Shown here: positions 1-6,672 of the stretch, one piece after another
Layout: each line of letters starts with the position of its first letter
Numbering within the stretch: the first letter of the stretch is position 1
NCBI GenBank assembly: GCA_016765515.1
Contig: JAESPT010000274.1
Span: 1 to 8,096 of the forward strand
Reading direction: 5' to 3'
Origin: Sneathiella sp.
Lineage (GTDB): Bacteria; Pseudomonadota; Alphaproteobacteria; Sneathiellales; Sneathiellaceae
DNA: 8,096 bases
Position numbers and translations under genes: made by a program
The notes under the pieces: generated by a model
The model's database searches: none
Seen by the model: only the letters and a program-made list of their open reading frames with translations
What the model was told of the DNA's origin: nothing

Positions 1-806
1 GCTCACTGAAAGTCTACGCTGCCAACAATCAGGCTGCGGTGGTTTCTCCTTTTATCCTGTCAGGCGCAATGAGCCCGGTCAGCCCGGCGGGGACCTTGTC
101 GCAACTTCTTGCTGAAGCCATGGTTGGTATCGCAATGACACAGTTGATCAAGCCCGGTACGCCTGTCGTTTTCGGCACCTTTGTTAGCTCAATCTCCATG
201 CAATCTGGTGCACCCACGTTCGGAACACCTGAATCCTTGCTTGTGTTAAGCGGTGCGGCACAATTGGCACGTCGCCTCAATCTTCCGTTCCGCTCTGGTG
301 GATCCTTCACAGCCTCTAAGCTCCCCGATGCACAAGCCGCAAGTGAAGCCGCTCAAACTCTGTTGATGACGGTTATGTCCGGCGTAAACTTTGCATTGCA
401 TTCTGCGGGCTGGCTGGAAGGCGGATTGTGTTCCAGTTACGAAAAATTTGTCATGGATGTGGACCAATGCTCCATGATGGAAGTGCTGGCTAAAGGGATT
501 AGTACAGATGAGGACAGCCAGGCAATGGATGCAATTCGTGAAGTAGGCCCGGGGGGTCATTATCTGGGTTGTGCCCATACTCAGCGCAATTTTGAATCAG
601 CGTTTTATCGCTCCAAACTTGCAGACAATAATTCAGTTGAGCAGTGGGAGGCGGATGGATCTAAAGATATGCCGACACGGGCCAATGCTCTTTGGAAACA
701 AATGCTGAATGACTATGTGGCTCCGCCGCTGGATCCAGCCATTGACGCCGCCCTTATTGAGTTCATGGAAAAAAGGAAAGCAAGCTTCCCGGATTCAAGT
801 TTCTAG
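1..806 (+). CDS. Trimethylamine methyltransferase (MttB) family protein, 5'-truncated by window edge
   Basis: The reading frame is open from the left edge (first full codon at position 3) to a TAG stop at 804-806. This gives 267 residues, roughly the C-terminal half of a family usually near 500 residues. Family hallmarks in the visible part are a GTLSQLLAEA segment (residues 30-39), GTPVVFGTF (52-60), GTPESL (74-79), a GG..TASKLPDAQA stretch (99-112), HSAGWLEGGL (133-142) and VGPGGHYLG..HT (181-192). Pyrrolysine-containing MttB demethylates trimethylamine and passes the methyl group to a corrinoid protein. Homologues without pyrrolysine, such as the glycine betaine methyltransferase MtgB, act on quaternary amines. 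No in-frame TAG occurs in the visible part before the terminal stop, so this looks like a non-pyrrolysine member, and its substrate cannot be read from the sequence. GTG codons near position 39 are internal and not a real start. The protein should be soluble and cytoplasmic. It converges on the sensor kinase gene with a 7-bp gap. Confidence 0.88.
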   Translation, partial: SLKVYAANNQAAVVSPFILSGAMSPVSPAGTLSQLLAEAMVGIAMTQLIKPGTPVVFGTFVSSISMQSGAPTFGTPESLLVLSGAAQLARRLNLPFRSGGSFTASKLPDAQAASEAAQTLLMTVMSGVNFALHSAGWLEGGLCSSYEKFVMDVDQCSMMEVLAKGISTDEDSQAMDAIREVGPGGHYLGCAHTQRNFESAFYRSKLADNNSVEQWEADGSKDMPTRANALWKQMLNDYVAPPLDPAIDAALIEFMEKRKASFPDSSF

Positions 807-813
807 GCTATCC

Positions 814-3030
814 TTAGGCGGCATCAACAGTGTCGTCTTGATCCTGCTGTTGGTGGAGTGGCAAAAAGATGCGAATTGTCGTTCCAACATTCTGCTCGCT
901 TTCAATCTCGATTGAACCATGGTGCATTTCTACCAAGGCCTTGGTTATAGACAAGCCAAGGCCAGTTCCTTCCACACTTTTGTTCAATGTACTTTCAACC
1001 TGGTGAAAGGCATTGAACACGTCGTCCAAATGATCTGCGGGAATACCAATACCATTGTCAGTGATGGATAAAACAACAAACTCATCCTGCAATATTGCAT
1101 CAATCGTGATACGACAATTATCACCAGAAAATTTTATGGCATTTGTCAGAATATTCAGCACAATTTGACGGAAGCATTTTGGGTCGGCTGAAATTTGGCG
1201 AATATTTTCATCGATATTTGTTTCAACTTCAAATTTTCGATCTTTAAAACGCCCTTTCAACAATCTGATTGCGTTTGAAAACTCATAGGCGATATCGACG
1301 TCAGCAATATAAATTTCGAATTTTCCGGATTCTGTCTTGGCGACGTCCAGAATTTCATTAATCAGACTCAAAAGATGGCGAGCGCTCATATTGATGTCGC
1401 TCACATAGTCTTCGTAACGTGTCGACCCCAAATCACCAAAAATCTTTTGAAGCATCAAATCGGAAAAGCCAATAACCGCATTGAGCGGTGTCCTCAATTC
1501 ATGACTCATATTGGCAAGAAACTCTGATTTGGCTAGGTTTGCTTGTTCGGCCTTGTTTTTTGCCTGCCGCAATTCATTTTCAATCAGCGTTCGAGAGTGA
1601 GTATCCAAAATGAGGGAAACAACATCAGCTATTGATCGAGCAAACCTCAATTCTTCATTCGAAATGGAATATCCTTCTTCCCACTTGCCAAAAAAGACGA
1701 GACCTATCTGCATACCTCTCCAAGAAATGGGAATACCAACTAGAGTTATCGGCTCTTTTGTATCGAAACAAATTTCATTTATCTCTTCAAAAGCTGTCTC
1801 TTTCCAAGCATTGGCTATGTAGATTTCCTGTCCCTTATAGAAACTCTCAAAAAACACAGGGTAATCTTTAACATTCAATTCAATGTCTGATTGAAAACGC
1901 TGCAGCCTGGCGTCATACCGGCAAGTACACGCCAGAACCTGTTTATCTTCATCATATTGCCAAATGCCCATTCTATCGAATTTAAGAGTTTCCACGGCAT
2001 TAACGGTAATTTTTTTCAGCGCCTCAACCACAGACAATTCATATAAAAATTCCCCTTGAACGAGCTCGGAAATCGCCCGTTCATAATTCGCCATCTTGTC
2101 TTTACCTTCTTGATGAGCCTGATATTGCCGGTCAAAATAACGAAACAGCTTCATTGTCCTGAAAACGATAAAAACCATAAGAACGAAAAGAATGATAACG
2201 GCGAAAGCAAAATTCTGGGAAGATATGGCAATAAGAGCGGATCCTTGTAATTTCGGATGCCAGACGGCCCAACCAAGTCTATTGCCGGAAAGAGTCATCA
2301 AGTCCAAGTAGGCATATCCAATTTCCCTTTCCTCTATATTTTTGACAAAACTGACTGCAGGGAATGCAAAACGGGAAGACAGATCAGCAAAGAAATTCTT
2401 GTCCAATTTTTTTGCGAGAACAAGCATATGTGGTTTAAAATTTAGACTACGGATGTCATCTTCAGAAAATTCGGAATAATCCGGCCGTATTAATGAGACT
2501 GATATAACGCATATTTCTCCCGATGACTTAATAACGAAATCACTAATTTCCTTTTCAATGCTTTGACTCTCTAAGATTCCTTGCAGTTGAAAAATCAGGG
2601 ATTCAGCTTGCGGTATTTCTTTAAGTAACTCCCTATTTTCAGGGACACCATCAGAGGACGCATAAATGGTCCTGTTTATGTCATCAATTACGTAACTTTC
2701 CGACACGTCATAGGTTTCATGCAGGTAGGCACCAATATTCTTTTCTGCCCACTTTTCATTGACAACCGGGACCATATTCTTAAGGGCGTCATCCCAGAAA
2801 GAATAATCTTTTGTCAATGCTTTTAGGGAGAGCTTGTTATCAGTGAGGATTGAGTTCAGAAGGATCTCGGAGGCTTGAATAGCCTGGCGGTCCAATACTT
2901 TAGAAGATTGCCAAATCCCGAAGAAGATGAGACCAAATGATCCTAATACAAAAATGAATAGAGGCAGAATAAGTCCCTTAATCCGTCCTCTAGTCATAAC
3001 TTGCGCTTGTATTATCTGGTCATCAATCAT
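814..3030 (-). CDS. Membrane sensor histidine kinase with CHASE4-like, GAF, HisKA and HATPase_c domains
   Basis: This 738-residue protein is a transmembrane signalling kinase. A basic N-terminus (RGRIK, 14-18) precedes TM1 at about 20-40. A roughly 230-residue extracytoplasmic region follows, with a DYSFWDD motif (75-81) typical of CHASE4 sensor domains. TM2 lies at about 273-290. A GAF-like domain covers about 330-478 and a short helical linker 479-500. The HisKA H-box has SHELRTPLN with phosphoacceptor H510. The HATPase domain (about 612-725) has an N-box (N626, N630), G1 DNGIGIP (658-664), an F-box (FHQ, 675-677) and G2 GTGLGLS (688-694), so all kinase motifs are intact. The C-tail is rich in Gln and Asp. 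There is no receiver domain and no response regulator in the window, so the partner is unknown. The ATG at 3030 was chosen because it keeps the basic residues before TM1. Met12 (2997) is an alternative, and neither has a strong ribosome binding site. The sensor half is AT-richer than the hut genes. The ligand is unknown. Confidence 0.9.
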   Translation of the reverse strand: MIDDQIIQAQVMTRGRIKGLILPLFIFVLGSFGLIFFGIWQSSKVLDRQAIQASEILLNSILTDNKLSLKALTKDYSFWDDALKNMVPVVNEKWAEKNIGAYLHETYDVSESYVIDDINRTIYASSDGVPENRELLKEIPQAESLIFQLQGILESQSIEKEISDFVIKSSGEICVISVSLIRPDYSEFSEDDIRSLNFKPHMLVLAKKLDKNFFADLSSRFAFPAVSFVKNIEEREIGYAYLDLMTLSGNRLGWAVWHPKLQGSALIAISSQNFAFAVIILFVLMVFIVFRTMKLFRYFDRQYQAHQEGKDKMANYERAISELVQGEFLYELSVVEALKKITVNAVETLKFDRMGIWQYDEDKQVLACTCRYDARLQRFQSDIELNVKDYPVFFESFYKGQEIYIANAWKETAFEEINEICFDTKEPITLVGIPISWRGMQIGLVFFGKWEEGYSISNEELRFARSIADVVSLILDTHSRTLIENELRQAKNKAEQANLAKSEFLANMSHELRTPLNAVIGFSDLMLQKIFGDLGSTRYEDYVSDINMSARHLLSLINEILDVAKTESGKFEIYIADVDIAYEFSNAIRLLKGRFKDRKFEVETNIDENIRQISADPKCFRQIVLNILTNAIKFSGDNCRITIDAILQDEFVVLSITDNGIGIPADHLDDVFNAFHQVESTLNKSVEGTGLGLSITKALVEMHHGSIEIESEQNVGTTIRIFLPLHQQQDQDDTVDAA

Positions 3031-3033
3031 GCG

Positions 3034-3104
3034 CTAATCAACATCTTCTTTGAAGCATTAGAAGGATTTTAGATATTGATCCCTTTCTATGGATCTAATC
3101 AACA
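3034..3104. repeat. Pair of 10-bp direct repeats in the kinase leader
   Basis: CTAATCAACA occurs at 3034-3043 and again at 3095-3104, in the same orientation. On the coding strand of the kinase it reads TGTTGATTAG. Between the two copies is a short inverted repeat, GATCC (3078-3082) and GGATC (3091-3095). Both copies lie downstream of the predicted promoter and upstream of the kinase start, so they could be sites for a regulator that blocks elongation or initiation. They could equally be chance in AT-rich DNA. No known regulator's consensus was recognised. Confidence 0.3.
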
Positions 3105-3145
3105 CAGACAACTTCGTTTCACTTACCTAGTTACTATAATTATCT

Positions 3146-3174
3146 ATATTAACCTTTTCTAAATTTTATTTCAA
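3146..3174 (-). promoter_or_regulatory. Predicted sigma70-type promoter of the sensor kinase gene
   Basis: Reading the minus strand, TTGAAA (3174-3169) is followed after exactly 17 nt by TAATAT (3151-3146). This is a good match to the -35/-10 consensus with ideal spacing. Transcription would start near 3139, leaving a leader of about 110 nt before the kinase ATG at 3030. The promoter lies just downstream of the hutC stop codon, which suggests the kinase is expressed independently of the hut operon. This is inference from motif match only, and AT-rich sequence raises the chance of a coincidental match. Confidence 0.5.
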
Positions 3175-3189
3175 CCATGCTCGTTTGAA

Positions 3190-3963
3190 TTACACTCCTT
3201 TGTCCCCTTTCTGTGTCCCTCTATGGGGGATAAAAGTCCCGCCAAACTCATAACGGCTGGAGGGATGATATAACCGAACGGCTGTAATTACCCCCTCAGC
3301 ACAGTGCGTTTGACGTTCAAGAACCAGAACAGGCTCTGCAGGCGATAATGAAAGCCATCTTGTCTGATCTTCCGTGGGAGTGATTGCACTTATTTTGTGA
3401 TCAGCGTGAGTATAAGGGACATTGTCCAGTAAATAACCACCCGTGGTTTGCTGAGAAAAATCCTGATTGAGAAAGTCAGGCACGAGGTCAGGGTTAACAT
3501 GGCGATCTTCCAATTGAATAGGGGCTCCATTTTCAAGATGCAAACATAGGGAATGAAATACATATTCTGTCTCTGCCCTCTCCATCAAATGGGCGACAGT
3601 TACAGAAGGGATGACTTTTTCAAGCATAAGCACCTGACAGGAATGTTCATGCCCCCTGGCAGCAATATCGTCTGCAATGTTCCGTATTTCCAGAAAGCCT
3701 GTTTCCAATTTTGAGGGAGCAACAAATGTTCCCGATCCTTGTCGGCGGACCAAGATCCCCTCTTGAGTAAGCTCACGCAAGGCACGATTAACGGTCATTC
3801 GCGAGGCTTTTAACTCATCGACCAAACTAAGTTCCGTGGGAATTTTGTCGCCAGCCGTCCATGTACCCTTTTCAATTTTTTCAGCAATCAGCCGTTTTAT
3901 CTGTTTATACAGAGGTTCTGCGTGAGCCGGGCTAAGGGCCGATTCCAGCTTCTTTGTACTCAT
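3190..3963 (-). CDS. hutC: HutC, GntR-family repressor of histidine utilization
   Basis: This 257-residue protein has the standard two-domain HutC layout. An N-terminal GntR winged helix-turn-helix lies at about 17-83, with PLYKQIK at its start, the recognition segment around SRMTVNRALREL (54-65) and the wing QGSGTFVAP (75-83). A C-terminal UTRA effector domain lies at about 95-245. HutC proteins repress hut genes and are released by urocanate, the HutH product. The genomic context (15 nt downstream of hutF on the same strand, across from hutI-hutH) supports this over other GntR/UTRA repressors. The ATG at 3963 lies 15 nt after the hutF TAG. A GAGG stretch about 12 nt upstream of the ATG is the only ribosome-binding candidate and is rather far, so translation may depend partly on coupling to hutF. 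Because it is cotranscribed with hutF, HutC probably represses its own synthesis through the operator at 5368-5389. Confidence 0.93.
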   Translation of the reverse strand: MSTKKLESALSPAHAEPLYKQIKRLIAEKIEKGTWTAGDKIPTELSLVDELKASRMTVNRALRELTQEGILVRRQGSGTFVAPSKLETGFLEIRNIADDIAARGHEHSCQVLMLEKVIPSVTVAHLMERAETEYVFHSLCLHLENGAPIQLEDRHVNPDLVPDFLNQDFSQQTTGGYLLDNVPYTHADHKISAITPTEDQTRWLSLSPAEPVLVLERQTHCAEGVITAVRLYHPSSRYEFGGTFIPHRGTQKGDKGV

Positions 3964-3978
3964 AATTTTCGCTAACCT

Positions 3979-5352
3979 CTACAAATTGCCCGCGAGGCGC
4001 TTCATAACCGTCTTAAACCGCTTCGTAATGCCTTCTTCATAAACATGGTGCCCATCGGAGACAACCTTTGTGCCTCGCACATAGACATCTTTCACTAATC
4101 CATTTCCGCACCCGAAAAACCAACTATCAAACATCGATGACGTATCCCGACCTGCAAGTGCAACATGCTCCCCATCCAGAACAACAAAATTTGCAAAAGC
4201 CCCTTCTGTCAATCCGGCCTTTTCCAGTGGTCGCAAGGCGCGACTTCCCCCTTTTAAAGCCTGATCAAACAGCTCCTTGCCGTTAGAGGATCCCCGCTTG
4301 GCAATCAATGTTCGTTTCAAATGCTTCAATCTCTGTCCATATTCCAAAGTCCGGCATTCCTCAGCCAATGAAATATTTACATTGCTATCTGTTCCAAGTC
4401 CCCATTGGCCGCCGGCTTCCATAAACGCATTGATCGGGAATATACCATCCCCAAGATTGGCTTCCGTTATGGGGCATAGCCCCACCGAAGCCCCGCTTTG
4501 CGCAATCGCAATTACTTCATCTTTCGTGACATGGGTTGCATGGATGAGACACCAGCGTTGATCAACATCCACATTCGCCATCAACCATTCAACCGGACGT
4601 TTTCCTGACCAGGCAAGGCAATCCTCAACTTCTTTCATTTGCTCGGCAATATGAATATGCAATGGCATATCCTGAGTGAGAGCAACATTGAGCGCATGAA
4701 GTTGTTCTAAATCTGTTGCTCTGAGCGAATGAGGTGCCATACCGACTGCAACGTCGGCTGAACCGAAGTCTGCGCTTTTTAGCAATGAAACCATTGTTAA
4801 AAAATCATCTGTGGTTTGGATAAAACGGCGCTGCCCTTCAGTAGGTTCCTTGGATCCAAATCCGCTAAATCTGTACAGAACAGGCAACAGCGTCATCTGA
4901 ATACCGGTTTTTGCCGCTGACGCCGCCAGCCTTCGGGACATTTCAATACGATCACCAAAAGGCTGGCCATCAGGCTGGTGATGCAGATAGTGAAATTCAC
5001 CCACACTGGTAAATCCAGCCTTTAACATTTCCATATAAAGCTGATCCGCAATCGCTTGCAGGTCTTCAGGAGTTATCTGGCCGAGAAATTTATACATGAC
5101 TTTGCGCCAGCTCCAGAAGCTGTCATCCGAAGGACCCGCCACTTCACCCAGTCCTGCCATTGCTCGCTGGAAGGCATGCGAATGTACATTGGGAATGCCG
5201 GGGACGGCATATCCTGAATGTTGGATCGCCTCTCCCGGTGCACTATCTGTTTGTATATTGTCTATCCGTCCCTCAGGGTCGATTGTCAACAAAACCTGAT
5301 GTTCCCATTTTCCTCGTAAATACGCTGCTTTAAAAAAATGCTTGATCATCAT
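3979..5352 (-). CDS. hutF: HutF, formimidoylglutamate deiminase (N-formimino-L-glutamate deiminase)
   Basis: This 457-residue protein matches the usual length of HutF, an amidohydrolase that converts N-formimino-L-glutamate to N-formyl-L-glutamate and ammonia in the five-step histidine pathway. The PGIPNVHSHAFQRAMAGL stretch (51-68) is the HutF signature and supplies metal ligands H57 and H59. Further active-site residues are LHIHIAEQ (H234 ligand, E237 catalytic), HATH (H271) and GLGTDSN (D322). The overall fold is a metal-dependent TIM barrel with a small beta domain made from both ends. The protein is cytoplasmic. The start is ATGATG at 5352. A TAGGAA ribosome-binding match sits 4 nt before the first ATG and 7 nt before the second, so either Met could be used. 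It is the first gene of the hutF-hutC unit and diverges from hutI. Its presence implies the route through formylglutamate, and not direct cleavage of formiminoglutamate to formamide. Confidence 0.95.
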   Translation of the reverse strand: MMIKHFFKAAYLRGKWEHQVLLTIDPEGRIDNIQTDSAPGEAIQHSGYAVPGIPNVHSHAFQRAMAGLGEVAGPSDDSFWSWRKVMYKFLGQITPEDLQAIADQLYMEMLKAGFTSVGEFHYLHHQPDGQPFGDRIEMSRRLAASAAKTGIQMTLLPVLYRFSGFGSKEPTEGQRRFIQTTDDFLTMVSLLKSADFGSADVAVGMAPHSLRATDLEQLHALNVALTQDMPLHIHIAEQMKEVEDCLAWSGKRPVEWLMANVDVDQRWCLIHATHVTKDEVIAIAQSGASVGLCPITEANLGDGIFPINAFMEAGGQWGLGTDSNVNISLAEECRTLEYGQRLKHLKRTLIAKRGSSNGKELFDQALKGGSRALRPLEKAGLTEGAFANFVVLDGEHVALAGRDTSSMFDSWFFGCGNGLVKDVYVRGTKVVSDGHHVYEEGITKRFKTVMKRLAGNL

Positions 5353-5367
5353 GCCATTCCTATAATA

Positions 5368-5389
5368 ATAATTTGTATATACAATTTAT
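5368..5389. promoter_or_regulatory. Likely HutC operator (22-bp palindrome)
   Basis: The sequence contains a perfect 12-bp palindrome, TTGTATATACAA at 5373-5384. It extends outward to 5368-5389 with only one mismatched pair (5372/5385). A TGTATATACA-like core agrees with what I recall of HutC sites in proteobacteria, and GntR/HutC-type repressors bind such palindromes as dimers. The site lies between divergent hutF and hutI, and it overlaps candidate -10 boxes on both strands. That placement fits simultaneous repression of hutF-hutC and hutI-hutH in the absence of urocanate. I saw no second copy elsewhere in the window. Confidence 0.75.
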
Positions 5390-5400
5390 AATGCTGTGAG

Positions 5401-5406
5401 GGAAGG
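5401..5406 (+). promoter_or_regulatory. Ribosome binding site that sets the hutI start
   Basis: GGAAGG lies 4 nt before the ATG at 5411, inside a purine-rich run. An in-frame GTG at 5396 would place this site inside the coding sequence and has no comparable site of its own. The ATG at 5411 is therefore preferred. Confidence 0.65.
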
Positions 5407-5410
5407 AAAA

Positions 5411-6640
5411 ATGCACAACACATCCTGGGACAAGTTGTTCACAAATGTACGCTTAGCCACCATGGTGGAAGGAGGCGACCCTTACGGCATGATTGACGCC
5501 CGCTGCCTGGCTGTGCAGAGAGGACAGATTGCCTGGATCGGTACTTATGAAGACCTATCCAACTTTAACATTCCTGAACGCTGCGAGCGGATTGATCTTG
5601 GCAACAGGTGGATGACGCCCGGTCTTGTCGATTGCCATACCCACCTTGTTTACGGTGGAAACCGAGCGGAAGAATTCGAGATGGCTTTAAACGGCTTGTC
5701 TTATGAAGAAATTGCAAAACGCGGCGGCGGTATTATTTCAACGGTCACCGAAACACGTAAGTCTTCAGAGGATACCCTGCTAGAAGCTAGTCAGCCACGC
5801 CTCAACGAGAGTATGGCCGGTGGTGTCACAACAATCGAAATCAAATCCGGTTATGGTCTCGATCTTGAAACAGAGATTAAAATGCTTGAGGTCGCCAAAA
5901 AACTTGGCGCGGGTAATCCAATCCGGGTCAGGAAGACTTTCCTGGGTGCCCACGCCCTTCCCCCGGAATACAAGGAAAACAGTCACGGTTATATGGACAA
6001 GGTCTGCAAGGAAATGCTGCCTACCGCCCATGCCCTTGAACTTGTCGATGCCGTGGATGCCTTTTGCGAGAACATCGCTTTTTCAGTGGATGAGGTTCGT
6101 CAGCTTTTCAAAGTCGCTGAACAGCTGAATATCCCTATCAAACTTCATGCAGAACAGCTGAGCAACCTGCATGGCGCTGAACTTGCTGCCAATTTCAAGG
6201 CTCTTTCCGCTGACCATCTGGAATATCTGGATGAAGCCGGAGTTAAAGCCATGGCGGCACACGGAACAGTAGCGGTCTTGCTTCCTGGCGCGTTTTATTT
6301 CCTTCGTGAAAGCCAGCAACCGCCTCTCGATTTACTGCGCGAATATGGTGTGCCTATCGCTCTTGCCACGGATTGTAATCCCGGGTCATCCCCGATCACT
6401 TCACCGCAACTGGTGATGAATATGGCCGCAATTCTGTTCCGGATGACACCGGAAGAAGCCCTTGCCGGTTTTACGCGGAACGGAGCCCGGGCTTTGGGTC
6501 TGCTGGAGGAAATTGGGACTCTGGAGACAGGAAAACAAGCGGATTTCGCCGTCTGGAATATTGATCACCCCGCTGAGCTAACCTATCGCATTGGCAGTAC
6601 GCCTCTTTATCAACGGTATTTTTCAGGCAACGCTTCCTGA
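5411..6640 (+). CDS. hutI: HutI, imidazolonepropionase
   Basis: This 409-residue protein has the normal length for HutI, the amidohydrolase that opens 4-imidazolone-5-propionate to N-formimino-L-glutamate, the third step of histidine breakdown. Metal ligands appear in PGLVDCHTHLVYGG (H76, H78), KLHAEQL (H246) and ATDCNPG (D321). SADHLEYL contributes H269, and GGNRAEEF with R85 is the usual substrate-binding segment. KSGYGL (145-150) and KTFLGAHALP (175-184) are further family signatures. It is cytoplasmic and a TIM-barrel metalloenzyme. It is the first gene of the plus-strand arm, with hutH starting 32 nt after its TGA, so the two are probably one transcript under the HutC operator. An in-frame GTG at 5396 would add five residues (MREGK) but is less well supported. 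The product is the direct substrate of HutF encoded across the divergent promoter. Confidence 0.96.
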   Translation: MHNTSWDKLFTNVRLATMVEGGDPYGMIDARCLAVQRGQIAWIGTYEDLSNFNIPERCERIDLGNRWMTPGLVDCHTHLVYGGNRAEEFEMALNGLSYEEIAKRGGGIISTVTETRKSSEDTLLEASQPRLNESMAGGVTTIEIKSGYGLDLETEIKMLEVAKKLGAGNPIRVRKTFLGAHALPPEYKENSHGYMDKVCKEMLPTAHALELVDAVDAFCENIAFSVDEVRQLFKVAEQLNIPIKLHAEQLSNLHGAELAANFKALSADHLEYLDEAGVKAMAAHGTVAVLLPGAFYFLRESQQPPLDLLREYGVPIALATDCNPGSSPITSPQLVMNMAAILFRMTPEEALAGFTRNGARALGLLEEIGTLETGKQADFAVWNIDHPAELTYRIGSTPLYQRYFSGNAS

Positions 6641-6672
6641 GCCTGTCACAAAGTTTTTCCTAAGGAATTTTT

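Larger units (their letters stand above)
5353..5410. promoter_or_regulatory. Divergent hutF/hutI promoter region
   Basis: This 58-bp AT-rich spacer must hold the promoters for both hut arms. On the plus strand, TATAAT at 5387-5392 is a perfect -10 candidate with a predicted start near 5399, giving a very short leader for hutI. On the minus strand, TATAAA (5390-5385) is a -10 candidate for hutF, with a start near 5378. Neither has a convincing -35 box at the right distance. Both -10 candidates overlap the flank of the palindrome at 5368-5389, so one bound repressor could block both. The -10 assignments are inference. Confidence 0.45.

Noticed and set aside
246..578. A 110-codon minus-strand open frame
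   Set aside because: It is antisense to conserved MttB-family motifs and its translation looks like composition-driven noise.
804..806. TAG as a possible pyrrolysine codon with readthrough
   Set aside because: The preceding residues match the natural C-terminus of the family, and the continuation only runs antisense through the kinase gene.
822..855. Possible bidirectional terminator hairpin
   Set aside because: The stem includes a wobble pair, the loop is 16 nt, there is no T-run, and it lies inside kinase coding sequence.
709..915. A short plus-strand open frame spanning the mttB/kinase junction
   Set aside because: It overlaps the end of the MttB-family gene in another frame and the kinase C-terminus antisense, with no family resemblance.
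3171..3190. TTCAA/TTGAA inverted repeat after hutC as a terminator
   Set aside because: Only five AT-rich base pairs with a 10-nt loop and no T-run; it also overlaps the kinase -35 box.
4068..4561. Short plus-strand open frames within the hutF region
   Set aside because: They are antisense to hutF and encode no recognisable protein.
5396..5410. GTG at 5396 as the hutI start
   Set aside because: The ATG at 5411 has a well-spaced GGAAGG site that would otherwise be coding.
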